This document shows positions 9,870 to 20,021 of a stretch of DNA of 64,000 bases, piece by piece; position 1 is the first letter of the stretch, and each line of letters begins with the position of its first letter. The notes beneath the pieces are model-generated. The model made no database searches. It was given only the letters and a program-made list of their open reading frames with translations, and had not been told where the DNA came from. Origin of the DNA: Halobacillus halophilus (GTDB taxonomy: Bacteria; Bacillota; Bacilli; Bacillales; Halobacillaceae); NCBI RefSeq assembly GCF_020171985.1, contig NZ_JAIVAL010000001.1:806001-870000 (forward strand), in the 5' to 3' direction. Both the position numbers and the translations under genes were made by a program.

Positions 9870-10985
9870 TTATCGTTCGTCAATTGGTGTATAAGTCTGC
9901 CCCTTAGGTCCTACATATTCAGCACGAGGACGAATCAGGCGGTTATCTGAATACTGCTCAAGTATGTGGGCTAACCATCCGGAAACGCGGCTAACCGCGA
10001 AAATCGGTGTAAAAATGTCGTGATCGATTCCAAGGCTGTGATAAACCGATGCAGAATAGAAATCCACATTCGCTGGAAGCCCTTTATTTTCTTTAATGTA
10101 ATCTTCAATTTTAATAGACATCTCGTAGTATTTAGAGTGCCCTGTCAGCTTGGTCAACTCACGTGACATTTCTTTTAAGTGCTTAGCGCGGGGATCTCCG
10201 GATTTATAAACTCTATGACCCATACCCATGATTTTTTCTTTGTTTTCAAGCTTACTCTCTATAGCAGGGATTGCATTTTCAACGCTGCCAATTTCCGTAA
10301 GCATCTTCATAACACGCTCATTGGCCCCACCATGAAGAGGTCCTTTCAATGCACCGATTGCGGCTGTCACTCCTGAGTAAATGTCGGATAGTGTCGCCAC
10401 GCAGACACGAGCCGTAAACGTTGAAGCATTTAATTCATGGTCTGCATGTAATACTAATGCTTTGTTAAACGCTTCAACCTCAATATCTTCTGGATCTTTA
10501 CCATTCAGCATATACAAGAAGTTAGCTGCAAAACTTAATTCTTTTTTAGGAGAAACTGGTTCTTCTCCATTACGGATACGAGCAAATGCCGTAACAACTG
10601 TAGGCATTTTTGCTTGAATTCGAAGAGCTTTGTCTTTATTTGCCTGATCTTCCATTACATCTGACTCAGGATCATGAATGCCCAGCATGGAAACTGCCGT
10701 GCGTAAAGCAGCCATTGGATGTACAGTAGATAGATCATAAGACTTGAGGTGCTCCACTACTTCCTGAGGGATGTCCATGTTCGAGATTAAATCAGATTTA
10801 AATTGATTCAGTTCATCTTTGTTTGGAAGTTTCTGATTCCAAAGAAGATAGATAACCTCTTCAAAGCTTGAGTTATTTGCTAGATCATCGATATCGTAAC
10901 CTACGTAGGTTAATTTATCGTCAATAATTGAACTGATCGATGATTCAGTTGCTGTAATTCCTTCAAGACCTTTGGTTGATGACAT
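9870..10985 (-). CDS. citZ: Citrate synthase
   Basis: Condenses acetyl-CoA with oxaloacetate, first step of the TCA cycle; 371 aa, matching the short Gram-positive type II-like enzyme. Catalytic His residues lie in [13 protein letters not shown] and [15 protein letters not shown], and the catalytic Asp in [20 protein letters not shown]-complement (GGAGAG) precedes ATG 10985. It begins the citZ-icd-mdh unit. A hairpin just after its stop (about 9838-9875, GAGAGGAA/TTCCTCTTCTC) may attenuate transcription into icd. Confidence 0.96.
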   Translation of the reverse strand: MSSTKGLEGITATESSISSIIDDKLTYVGYDIDDLANNSSFEEVIYLLWNQKLPNKDELNQFKSDLISNMDIPQEVVEHLKSYDLSTVHPMAALRTAVSMLGIHDPESDVMEDQANKDKALRIQAKMPTVVTAFARIRNGEEPVSPKKELSFAANFLYMLNGKDPEDIEVEAFNKALVLHADHELNASTFTARVCVATLSDIYSGVTAAIGALKGPLHGGANERVMKMLTEIGSVENAIPAIESKLENKEKIMGMGHRVYKSGDPRAKHLKEMSRELTKLTGHSKYYEMSIKIEDYIKENKGLPANVDFYSASVYHSLGIDHDIFTPIFAVSRVSGWLAHILEQYSDNRLIRPRAEYVGPKGQTYTPIDER

Positions 10986-11032
10986 ACAATCTCTCCTTTT
11001 AAAAATTTCCGATGTTTTCGGCCCGAGCGGCT

Positions 11033-11049
11033 AGAAAACGCTTATTATA
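11033..11049 (-). promoter_or_regulatory. Possible citZ promoter -10 with overlapping imperfect cre
   Basis: On the minus strand 11044-11049 reads TATAAT, about 60 bp upstream of the citZ start. No good -35 is seen 17 bp further upstream (ATTTCC). Overlapping it, 11033-11046 (plus strand AGAAAACGCTTATT) fits the CcpA cre core AANCG, with mismatches at the flanking T and C. B. subtilis citZ is CcpA- and CcpC-repressed, but the match here is weak. Confidence 0.35.
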
Positions 11050-11234
11050 CTTATATGAAATAATTAGGAAATGAACCCCAAAGACAATTATAAAGTATTC
11101 TGAGTTGAATGTGAATTGAAACCGTTTAATTTAAGGGAATTTATCGAAATTTCACAGGAAATTTCTTTTTTAAAATAACCTTTTCAATAAAAAGCTGACC
11201 CTGAGTGAAAAATTCACTAGAAAGTGAGGTTTAC

Positions 11235-12344
11235 ATGGACAACCCTTTTTTTCACCAGTTCTTCCGCTTCCTATTCGTAGTCACTCTTATGCTGTCCATT
11301 ATATTTTTAATTATTGGAGTTTGGAAATATTTATACCCATTTCTCATTGCCTTTTTAATATCTGGTGCTCTTCAACCCTTTATTCAACTTCTCGAGAAAA
11401 GATTACATTTCCCCAGAACCCTGGCCGTATTATCTCTGTTGTTCTTACTAACACTTCTTACTGCTTCTCTACTTACACTAGTCATCGCTGAATTAATTAA
11501 GGGTATCCAGCGTTTAGCATTAGCAGCTCCCATAAATTTTGGTAACCTGGTGAACTATTCGATCGACCAGATCACCATCTGGTTTACCCCTATACTTAAT
11601 AAAGTTGAACAAGTCATTCTTAAATTATCCCCTGAGCAGCAAAGCTCTATTTTTGATTATATAGATCTAATAAAAGTAAAGGCAGCTGCTACGGGTGTTC
11701 ACTTATTAGAAACCTTATTTCAAAGCTTACTTCGTGGATTAACCAGCCTGCCTTCCTCTATTACCACTATGCTAATTTTAGTGCTGGCCATATTCTTTAT
11801 ATGTAAGGATTGGGAAGTGATTATTTATAGCCTTAATCGTATCATACCCGTCCATTATCTTGAGAAAACCAGGAGATTTCCAATGGAACTCAAGTTAAGC
11901 TTTCAAGGTATCATCAGAGCCCAGGTTATTCTTGTAGCGGTATCTACTGTAATCATAGGGCTGGGTTTATTTATTATTCAAGTCCCCAATGCACTTGCGA
12001 TTACCATGGCGGCTTCTGTAGTAGATATCATTCCCTATATTGGGACTGGAAGTATCTTTATTCCGTGGATTTTTTACCAGTTCATAACAGGACAATTCCA
12101 GATGACCATTGGTCTTTCGATCATATACATGATAGTCCTGATCGTTAGACAGACACTGGAGCCTAAAATACTTGCTAACCATTTTGGAGTACCGCCAATC
12201 TTATTATTAGCGGGTATGTTTCTCGGTTTTCAAATTTTCGGCTTATATGGAATGATACTTAGCCCTATAGTTATTGTTTTTATAAGGATTCTTTATACGA
12301 CTGGAATTTTTAATTTAACGTGGAATTTTATTAAAGGAAACTAA
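11235..12344 (+). CDS. ytvI: Sporulation integral membrane protein YtvI (AI-2E transporter family)
   Basis: 369-aa polytopic membrane protein of the PerM/AI-2E-transporter family. The start is ATG 11235 with GTGAGG upstream. Two strongly hydrophobic helices lie near the N-terminus, followed by an amphipathic central region (about 65-190) and several helices to the C-terminus, including the family segment VVDIIPYIGTGSIFIPW and RQTLEPKILANHFGV. B. subtilis ytvI lies at the same place beside citZ and is a sporulation-associated gene. Transported substrate unknown. Confidence 0.88.
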   Translation: MDNPFFHQFFRFLFVVTLMLSIIFLIIGVWKYLYPFLIAFLISGALQPFIQLLEKRLHFPRTLAVLSLLFLLTLLTASLLTLVIAELIKGIQRLALAAPINFGNLVNYSIDQITIWFTPILNKVEQVILKLSPEQQSSIFDYIDLIKVKAAATGVHLLETLFQSLLRGLTSLPSSITTMLILVLAIFFICKDWEVIIYSLNRIIPVHYLEKTRRFPMELKLSFQGIIRAQVILVAVSTVIIGLGLFIIQVPNALAITMAASVVDIIPYIGTGSIFIPWIFYQFITGQFQMTIGLSIIYMIVLIVRQTLEPKILANHFGVPPILLLAGMFLGFQIFGLYGMILSPIVIVFIRILYTTGIFNLTWNFIKGN

Positions 12345-12345
12345 T

Positions 12346-12372
12346 CCCCCATTACTTAGTGTAATGAGGGGG
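12346..12372. terminator. Bidirectional hairpin between ytvI and fxsA
   Basis: CCCCCATTAC (12346-12355) pairs with GTAATGAGGGGG (12361-12372) with one bulge and a 5-nt loop, between the convergent ytvI and fxsA genes. Neither side has a strong U tract, so termination strength is uncertain. Confidence 0.5.
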
Positions 12373-12376
12373 AAGT

Positions 12377-12769
12377 CTACCTTCTATAAATCGTGACGGT
12401 GCCTTTATCCATCATTTTAGAAATTACTTTCTTAATAAGACGTTTAATGGGTGCTCTAGTTGGAGGAATTAATAATAAAAACCCTATGGCATCCGTAATA
12501 AATCCAGGAGTGAGTAATACTGCTCCTCCTACCAATATACAGGCACCATCCAGTAAAGTATCCTGAGGCATTTGTCCGCTCGACATTGAATTTTGGAAGT
12601 TTCTGATCGTTTCTAACCCTTGCTGTTTCGCAAGCCACGCTCCTATAGCGCCTGTAAGGATAATCAGTAAAATAACCCACCAGGGTCCTATCCAGTTTCC
12701 AGCCCCAATGAGTAAGCCGATCTCAAGTGCTGGGACAATCAGAATAAACAGTAATAACCAGCGAAACAT
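12377..12769 (-). CDS. fxsA: FxsA family membrane protein
   Basis: 130-aa small membrane protein with FxsA signatures: N-terminal LLLFILIVPALEIGLLIGAG, then GPWWVILLIILTGAIGAWLAKQQG, and VGGAVLLTPGFITDAIGFLL. About four hydrophobic segments and a basic C-terminal tail. Start ATG 12769 has AAAGGGA upstream; the longer frame adds an implausible charged leader. FxsA overproduction in E. coli alleviates F exclusion of phage T7. The normal role is unknown. The position between pyk and ytvI matches B. subtilis ytzA. Confidence 0.88.
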   Translation of the reverse strand: MFRWLLLFILIVPALEIGLLIGAGNWIGPWWVILLIILTGAIGAWLAKQQGLETIRNFQNSMSSGQMPQDTLLDGACILVGGAVLLTPGFITDAIGFLLLIPPTRAPIKRLIKKVISKMMDKGTVTIYRR

Positions 12770-12885
12770 ATTATCGTCCCTTTCCAGATCTTTTCTTCTA
12801 TTATACTTGGAGTTCAAGTACTTTTAAAGTTAAGTACATTAGAGGGAAGACCCTCCTCCGCTTAGTTAACATGACTGTGAGTGTC

Positions 12886-12921
12886 AAAAAAGATCCAGTT
12901 TACCTAAACTAGATTTTTTTT
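12886..12921 (-). terminator. Orphan intrinsic-terminator-like hairpin in the fxsA upstream region
   Basis: AAAAAAGATCCAGTTTA (12886-12902) pairs with TAAACTAGATTTTTTT (12905-12920), with A and T runs on both sides, so it could terminate on either strand. It lies in the gap between the pyk terminator and fxsA, where no coding gene is seen. It may end read-through from pyk or a small RNA. Confidence 0.6.
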
Positions 12922-13012
12922 GAATTTTAATTGTTCAGAATCTGAATATTCCACTTCAAGACTGAATAAAAAATCTCTCTGTATAAAATTAATTACAACA
13001 TTTAGATAAGCT

Positions 13013-13050
13013 AATAAAAAAAGAAGGGAAGTGATGACACTTCCCTTCTT
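13013..13050 (-). terminator. Intrinsic terminator after pyk
   Basis: Perfect 13-bp stem AAGAAGGGAAGTG (13021-13033) with CACTTCCCTTCTT (13038-13050), 4-nt loop, followed on the minus strand by TTTTTTT. Strong end of the pfkA-pyk transcript. Confidence 0.92.
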
Positions 13051-13057
13051 TTAGTCT

Positions 13058-14821
13058 TTACAGGACACTTGCATGCCCTTCATAAATATCTCCGCGTGAA
13101 CTGTCTATAGTAATGTCATTCCCGTCAGAAATTATATTAAGAGCATCTTTAACACCTACGATAACAGGAATTCCCAGACTTAAGCCTACAACTGCTGCAT
13201 GCGAAGTTAACCCGCCTTCTACTGTAACCAGGCCAGCGGCTTTTTCTATAGCAGGCATCATGTCACGATCTGTACCATGTGTCACAAGAATATCCCCGTC
13301 CACTACACGGTGGATTGCTTCTTGAGAATCTTTAGCTACCACAGCTCGTCCATAAGCGCTTTTTTGACCTACGCCTTGGCCTTTGACCAGTACATCTCCT
13401 ATGACATGAACTTTCATAAGGTTTGTTGTGCCACTTTCACCTACCGGTACTCCACCGGTGATAATGACACGGTCACCACGGGTAGCAACTCCGGATGCTA
13501 AGCTGCGTTCAACAGCTACATCCAGCATGTCATCTGTAGAATGAGCGCGTGGCCCCATCACGGCATAGACTCCCCATACAAGAGAAAGCTTACGGTTTAC
13601 AGCTTCACTGGAAGTGATGGCCACGATTGGTGCTCTTGGACGATATTTTGAAATCATGCGTGCGGTATGACCGCTTTCTGTTGGAGTCACCACAGCATTT
13701 ACATCTAGATTGATAGCTGTATGAGTAACAGATTGACTGATAGCATCCGTAATCGTCATATCACTGTGTCTAGAACGCTCATCAAGAATCGCTTTATAAT
13801 TTAAACCTGTTTCCGTTTTGCTAGCAATATTGTGCATTGTTTGAACGGATTCAACAGGATAATCACCCGCTGCTGTTTCACCAGAAAGCATAATCGCATC
13901 TGTTCCATCAAAGATGGCGTTCGCAACGTCTGAGGCCTCTGCACGTGTTGGGCGAGGGTTTCTTTGCATAGAGTCTAACATCTGTGTAGCGGTAATAACT
14001 GGTTTACCAGCCTTATTACATTTATGAATCAGCTTTTTCTGAACAAGAGGGACATCTTCAGCTGGAATCTCAACACCTAAATCTCCCCGTGCTACCATTA
14101 GACCGTCACTTACTTCCAGGATTTCGTCGATGTTATCAACGCCTTCCTGATTTTCAATTTTAGGGATGATTTGGATATCCAGTGCTCCGTGCTTCTCTAA
14201 TAGTTCTTTGATTTCAAGAACGTCTGAAGCACGACGTACGAAAGAAGCAGCAATAAAGTCTACTCCCTGTTCAATTCCAAACTCAATATCCTTCGCATCT
14301 TTATCCGTAATTCCCGGTAAGTTAACACTTACATTAGGTACGTTGACACCTTTTTTGTTTTTCAACGGACCATTGTTTAAGACAGTCGTTTTGATTTCGT
14401 TATTTTTAGTGTGGATTTCCTCTACAAGTAACTCCACCAAACCATCATCGAGTAATATTTTTGATCCTGGCTGAACATCATTGATCAACCCTGGATACGT
14501 GACTGAGATGCGCTCTGCATCCCCTTGGATATCTTCCATTGAAACATAGACAGTAGATCCTTTTTCCAGGTAAACTTCTTCTTCTTTAAGCGTACCTGTA
14601 CGTATTTCAGGACCTTTGGTGTCTAACAATATAGCTACCGTTTTACCTGTGGAGGCAGAAGCCTCACGAATATTTTTAATACGAGCTCCATGCTCTTCGA
14701 AATCTCCATGAGAGAAATTTAAACGAGCGACATTCATTCCTGCTTCTATTAGTTGACTTAATTTCTCAACTGATTCAGAAGCGGGGCCAATCGTACTAAC
14801 GATTTTTGTTTTTCTAAACAT
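13058..14821 (-). CDS. pyk: Pyruvate kinase with C-terminal PEP-utiliser-like domain
   Basis: Final step of glycolysis, phosphoenolpyruvate plus ADP to pyruvate plus ATP. Start ATG 14821 is chosen because GAGGAGGAAATA lies just before it and the protein then begins [15 protein letters not shown]; 587 aa. Barrel motifs: [10 protein letters not shown] and [12 protein letters not shown], with the catalytic Lys region [11 protein letters not shown]. Beyond the normal C-domain there is the extra approximately 110-aa domain of Bacillaceae pyruvate kinases, with [17 protein letters not shown] resembling the phosphohistidine domain of PEP-utilising enzymes. It follows pfkA by 31 bp. Confidence 0.97.
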   Translation of the reverse strand: MFRKTKIVSTIGPASESVEKLSQLIEAGMNVARLNFSHGDFEEHGARIKNIREASASTGKTVAILLDTKGPEIRTGTLKEEEVYLEKGSTVYVSMEDIQGDAERISVTYPGLINDVQPGSKILLDDGLVELLVEEIHTKNNEIKTTVLNNGPLKNKKGVNVPNVSVNLPGITDKDAKDIEFGIEQGVDFIAASFVRRASDVLEIKELLEKHGALDIQIIPKIENQEGVDNIDEILEVSDGLMVARGDLGVEIPAEDVPLVQKKLIHKCNKAGKPVITATQMLDSMQRNPRPTRAEASDVANAIFDGTDAIMLSGETAAGDYPVESVQTMHNIASKTETGLNYKAILDERSRHSDMTITDAISQSVTHTAINLDVNAVVTPTESGHTARMISKYRPRAPIVAITSSEAVNRKLSLVWGVYAVMGPRAHSTDDMLDVAVERSLASGVATRGDRVIITGGVPVGESGTTNLMKVHVIGDVLVKGQGVGQKSAYGRAVVAKDSQEAIHRVVDGDILVTHGTDRDMMPAIEKAAGLVTVEGGLTSHAAVVGLSLGIPVIVGVKDALNIISDGNDITIDSSRGDIYEGHASVL

Positions 14822-14852
14822 ACTTATTTCCTCCTCTGATACATCATTCATA

Positions 14853-15827
<975 letters not shown>

Positions 15828-15987
15828 TTATTTACTAATTGGTTTGTGCCCAATCATCGAGCATTTGAAACCTTCTGAAGCCACAAGACCCTCTCTTACA
15901 TCTAGTTTGTACAAATAAGTAAAATGTTAAAGATACGTGGCTTTTGCCTTAAAAATTCGTTCTGATAGCGTTACCATCCTCCTAAGA

Positions 15988-16019
15988 TGGGAAAAGTCGC
16001 ACTTCTTAATGTGCGACTT
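15988..16019 (-). terminator. Intrinsic terminator after accA
   Basis: 9-bp perfect stem AAGTCGCAC (15994-16002) with GTGCGACTT (16011-16019), 8-nt loop, followed on the minus strand by TTCCC. It separates accDA from pfkA-pyk. Confidence 0.75.
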
Positions 16020-16055
16020 CTTCATATTAGCTGATATTCGTTTATACCGTGTTCA

Positions 16056-17018
16056 TTATAAATCAAGAAAAGCATAATCGCCAATACTTTTATATTTATT
16101 AAACCGTTCTTCTAATAATTGGCTATTTTCCATGGATGAAAGCTCTTTTAATGAGGACGCAATAACTTTTTCAATTTCACTTGCTTGATATTCTACATCG
16201 CGATGAGCTCCACCTCTAACTTCAGGAATAACTTCATCAATAACGTTTAATTCTTTTAAATCATAGGACGTAATCTTCATAGATTCAGCAGCCTGCTGGG
16301 CCAGTCCTGCGTCTTTCCAAAGTATCGATGACGCACCTTCAGGAGAAATTACAGAGTAAGTCGAGTTCTCAAGCATATAAATTCGGTCCCCTATTCCGAG
16401 ACCAAGCGCTCCCCCACTTCCTCCTTCCCCGATGACAACACAGATAATGGGAACGTTAAAGCCAGCCATTTCCATAAGGTTACGTGCAATAGCTTCGCTT
16501 TGTCCACGCTCTTCTGCTGCCTTTCCGGGATATGCTCCCTTCGTATCAATGAAAGTAATAATTGGACGGTTAAATTTATCCGCTTGTTTCATTAAACGCA
16601 GAGCTTTCCGATACCCTTCAGGATGAGGCATACCAAAGTTTCTTCTAATATTTTCTTTAGTATCTTTTCCACGCTGATGTCCAATTACTGTAACAGGAGT
16701 TCCCTGGAATTTAGCAATACCCGCAACGAGTGCAGCGTCATCCCCGTATAATCGGTCCCCGTGAAGCTCCAGAAAGTCGGAGAAGATGTATTCAATATAG
16801 TCAAGAGTTGTCGGACGCTCAGGGTGTCTTGCCATTTGTACTCGGTCCCAAGGCTGCATACGATCATAAACATCAACTTCCAGCTTTTCCAATCGTTTCT
16901 CTAAGGTTATAATTTCTTCACTCAAATCCATTTCGCTGTTTTCAGTCATGCGTCTCAGTTCTGCAATTTTTTCGCGCAGCTCAATTACCGGTTTCTCAAA
17001 CTCAAGAATATGCTTCAC
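16056..17018 (-). CDS. accA: Acetyl-CoA carboxylase carboxyltransferase subunit alpha
   Basis: Alpha subunit of the carboxyltransferase that makes malonyl-CoA for fatty-acid synthesis; 320 aa. It begins at GTG 17018 with AGGAGGTG 7 nt upstream, overlapping the last codon and stop of accD (GTGA). The coiled N-terminal region is followed by the crotonase-like domain with [17 protein letters not shown] and [17 protein letters not shown], which forms the oxyanion hole. Stoichiometric coupling with AccD by overlap. Confidence 0.96.
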   Translation of the reverse strand: MKHILEFEKPVIELREKIAELRRMTENSEMDLSEEIITLEKRLEKLEVDVYDRMQPWDRVQMARHPERPTTLDYIEYIFSDFLELHGDRLYGDDAALVAGIAKFQGTPVTVIGHQRGKDTKENIRRNFGMPHPEGYRKALRLMKQADKFNRPIITFIDTKGAYPGKAAEERGQSEAIARNLMEMAGFNVPIICVVIGEGGSGGALGLGIGDRIYMLENSTYSVISPEGASSILWKDAGLAQQAAESMKITSYDLKELNVIDEVIPEVRGGAHRDVEYQASEIEKVIASSLKELSSMENSQLLEERFNKYKSIGDYAFLDL

Positions 17019-17875
17019 GTTTTTTCACCTCCTGAATGGTGAATTTCTAAGACCATTCCAAGTGTTTTCTTCAATTCATGACGATGCAGCACACGATCCA
17101 GCTGGCCATGTTCGAGCAAAAATTCAGCAGTCTGAAAGTCGTCTGGTAATTTCTCGCGAATAGTCTGCTCAATGATTCTTCTACCTGCAAAACCAATTAA
17201 TGCACCAGGCTCCGCGAAATTATAATCCCCTAGTGAAGCAAAGCTCGCTGAGACCCCTCCAGTTGTAGGATGAGTCATAACGGAGATGAACAACCCGCCT
17301 TCTGCGTGCAGCCTCTGCAGAGCTACGGAAGTTTTTCCCATCTGCATTAAACTCAGTACACCTTCCTGCATTCTAGCACCGCCAGAAGCAGTAAAAATAA
17401 TGAATGGAATTTTTTCTTTCCTGGCTTTCTCGATAGCATTCGTAATTTTCTCACCAACTACAGACCCCATACTTCCCATGCGAAAACGGGCATCCATAAT
17501 AGCTACTGCTGTATCTAAGCCGTTCAATTGAACTCTGCCAGTAACTACGGCTTCGTTTAAGTCTGATTTCAAGCGATCTTTTTCAAGCTTCTCCTCGTAA
17601 TCAGGAAAGCCTAATGGATTGCTTGAAATCATATGCTTGTCCCATTCTTCAAAAGTACCCTCATCAAATATATGCTCCAACCTTTCATAAGCATTTAAAC
17701 GGTGATGATGATCACAATGAGGACAAACATTCATATTTCGATTTAATTCTTTTCTATAAAAGATCTTTTGACAATTTGGACACTTTTGCATAAGACCTTC
17801 AGGTACATCCTTTTTCGCTTCTTGTCGCGGGATGGATGCATAGCGTTTTTTCTTGCTGAAAAAATCTCTTAGCAA
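17015..17875 (-). CDS. accD: Acetyl-CoA carboxylase carboxyltransferase subunit beta
   Basis: Beta subunit of the carboxyltransferase, 286 aa. TTG start at 17875 with GGAGGAAC upstream. N-terminal zinc ribbon with two CPxC pairs (CPNC near residue 32, CPHC near residue 51), then the carboxyltransferase core with [12 protein letters not shown] and [12 protein letters not shown]. Overlaps accA by 4 bp. Confidence 0.96.
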   Translation of the reverse strand: MLRDFFSKKKRYASIPRQEAKKDVPEGLMQKCPNCQKIFYRKELNRNMNVCPHCDHHHRLNAYERLEHIFDEGTFEEWDKHMISSNPLGFPDYEEKLEKDRLKSDLNEAVVTGRVQLNGLDTAVAIMDARFRMGSMGSVVGEKITNAIEKARKEKIPFIIFTASGGARMQEGVLSLMQMGKTSVALQRLHAEGGLFISVMTHPTTGGVSASFASLGDYNFAEPGALIGFAGRRIIEQTIREKLPDDFQTAEFLLEHGQLDRVLHRHELKKTLGMVLEIHHSGGEKT

Positions 17876-17977
17876 GGTGAGTTCCTCCTTTGGGACAAAG
17901 CTTCCTTTCTATCTAATATACAAAATAGCACTGCTATAATCACCCTTTATTTGCCGATCCATTACGACAAACTACAC

Positions 17978-18574
17978 TTAAGGATAAAGCATAAGTATAT
18001 CTTTTTTATTTCCATTTTTTATTATCTCTATCACTTGTTTATACCAACCAGCTTCATATTCGATTTCCTCTCTTGCAATTGCGAATCCGGATATGAATTG
18101 CCACATTGATAATAGCAGTGGGCGGTCACAAAGTTCAAATAAGAAAGTAAAGAAAGACTGGTATCTCTCTTTCGCCTTTTCTTTGAGTATTATTTGCTCC
18201 AGTTTCACTCTCTGCCCTTCCGGGACCTTTCCGACAAGGATAAACAAGGCTTCCTTCTCAAGCATTTGTTTAGCCGTCAATAATTCTTCCCTGGTCCTTG
18301 ACTCATTTAAAAGGAAACTCGATAATAATTCAACCATATGATAGGGACGATAAGCACGGATAAAAGTACCCTCGCCGCGCTTAGTCTCTATTAAACCGAG
18401 GAGCTCCATGGCGCGAAAAGCTTCTCTAATCGATGATCTGCCTACATTTAACTGATCACTTAACTCGCGCTCTGAAGGTAATTTATCCCCTGATTTTAAT
18501 TGATTTTCATCAATATAAGACTTTAGTTGATATAAAACACCTTCATACACTTTCCCTTGATGTGATCGGGTCAC
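17978..18574 (-). CDS. GntR family (FadR subfamily) transcriptional regulator
   Basis: 198-aa regulator. N-terminal winged helix-turn-helix with the GntR signature LPSERELSDQLNVGRSSIREA (shown in part: SERELSDQLNVGRSSIREA) and GEGTFI wing. The C-terminal half is all-helical as in the FCD ligand domain, but is short and lacks the usual metal-binding His residues, so the effector is unclear. GTG start with GGGGTG upstream. It lies between malic enzyme ytsJ and accD, all on the same strand, which suggests control of carboxylic-acid or fatty-acid metabolism (inference). Confidence 0.85.
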   Translation of the reverse strand: MTRSHQGKVYEGVLYQLKSYIDENQLKSGDKLPSERELSDQLNVGRSSIREAFRAMELLGLIETKRGEGTFIRAYRPYHMVELLSSFLLNESRTREELLTAKQMLEKEALFILVGKVPEGQRVKLEQIILKEKAKERYQSFFTFLFELCDRPLLLSMWQFISGFAIAREEIEYEAGWYKQVIEIIKNGNKKDILMLYP

Positions 18575-18657
18575 GAACTTTGTACACCCCTTTTTCAGTT
18601 GAAGAGCAATTCAAATATATGTAACAAGAGAAAAGCGGATGCCTTTCTCCCATTGTA

Positions 18658-19896
18658 TTATTGCTCTTCAATTAAAGTCATTTGTCTAGTTTTTTCTGCA
18701 ACTTCTTCAGGGTCTACATGATGTCTGGCAACACCAGATTCCATAGCAGCTTTTGCAACACTTGCTGCTACTGCAGGAGCAACACGCGTATCAAAAGGCG
18801 CAGGAATCACGTAATCTTCGTTCAATTCCTCTTCACTTACAAGAGAAGCAATGGCCTCTGCCGCAGCTATTTTCATTTTTTCATTAATTCGAGTCGCACG
18901 TACATCTAGAGCTCCGCGGAATATACCAGGGAATGCTAACACATTATTTACCTGATTAGGAAAGTCTGAGCGACCTGTCCCAATTACACGAGCCCCTGCT
19001 TCTTTTGCGTCTTCCGGCATAATTTCGGGTTCCGGATTAGCCATGGCGAAAATAATAGAGTCATCATTCATGCGAGAAACCATTTCTTTAGATAATAGTC
19101 CGCCTACCGAAACACCTATAAACACGTCGGCCCCTTCCATTACTTCAGAAAGCTTTCCTTCTAACCGATCTTTATTTGTGATCTTAGCTATTTCGTCTTT
19201 CACATCATTCATGCCGTAATCGCGTCCCTCAAAGATTGCACCTTTAGAATCGCACATGATGATGTCCCGTACACCAAAATGGTAGAGAAGCTTAATGATG
19301 GCAATACCTGCTGCACCAGCTCCATTTGCCACTACTTTAATATCAGAGAAAGACTTCCCAGTTACTTTTAAGGCGTTCATTAAACCAGCAACCGTTACAA
19401 TCGCTGTGCCGTGCTGATCATCATGAAAGATAGGTATATTAGTTTCTTTCTTGAGTCGATCTTCTATGATAAAGCAATTTGGAGCAGCGATATCTTCTAA
19501 ATTCACGCCACCAAAAGTTGGTTCCATAAGCTTCACGGTTTGAACAATCTGATCAACATCTCTTGTGTTTAGACAGATTGGAAAAGCATCTACCCCGGCA
19601 AAACTTTTAAATAATGCTGCTTTTCCTTCCATAACAGGCAGTGCAGCTTCAGGGCCAATATTACCAAGACCAAGTACTGCAGACCCATCACTCACAACAG
19701 CGACCATATTCCCTTTCATGGTGTAGTCATAGACGGTTTCCTGATGATCATAAATTTCCTTGCAGGGCTCAGCAACACCCGGTGAATAAGCCAGACTTAA
19801 ATCCTTGGCATTCCTTACAGGGACCTTAGAATGAGTTTCCAGTTTTCCTTTATTGACACGATGTATATGCAGTGCTTCATCTCGCAAATTCGACAC
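18658..19896 (-). CDS. ytsJ: NAD(P)-dependent malic enzyme (YtsJ type)
   Basis: Oxidative decarboxylation of malate to pyruvate, 412 aa, the short bacterial form without a phosphotransacetylase-like tail. Tyr in LAYSPGVAEPC, the Lys region MKGNMVAVVSDGSAVLGLGN, metal ligands in FHDDQHGTAIV, and the Rossmann motif VVANGAGAAGIAI are visible. GTG start with AAAGGAG upstream. It sits directly downstream of dnaE as in B. subtilis, where YtsJ is the main NADP-preferring malic enzyme. Cofactor preference cannot be read here. Confidence 0.93.
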   Translation of the reverse strand: MSNLRDEALHIHRVNKGKLETHSKVPVRNAKDLSLAYSPGVAEPCKEIYDHQETVYDYTMKGNMVAVVSDGSAVLGLGNIGPEAALPVMEGKAALFKSFAGVDAFPICLNTRDVDQIVQTVKLMEPTFGGVNLEDIAAPNCFIIEDRLKKETNIPIFHDDQHGTAIVTVAGLMNALKVTGKSFSDIKVVANGAGAAGIAIIKLLYHFGVRDIIMCDSKGAIFEGRDYGMNDVKDEIAKITNKDRLEGKLSEVMEGADVFIGVSVGGLLSKEMVSRMNDDSIIFAMANPEPEIMPEDAKEAGARVIGTGRSDFPNQVNNVLAFPGIFRGALDVRATRINEKMKIAAAEAIASLVSEEELNEDYVIPAPFDTRVAPAVAASVAKAAMESGVARHHVDPEEVAEKTRQMTLIEEQ

Positions 19897-20021
19897 GACT
19901 ACACGCTCCTTTAACCAATTAGTATAAACCGCTCCAGGTGGTCAGACCACCATTAACTTCTTAATTATAACAGATGACTTGCTAGTGTAAAGGAAATACA
20001 AAAGCATGGACTGAGACATGG

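Noticed and set aside
18626-18652. GAGAAA.../...TTTCTC hairpin after ytsJ considered as a terminator
   Set aside because: The stem has mismatches and a poor U tract (TTGTTAC). Too weak to call.
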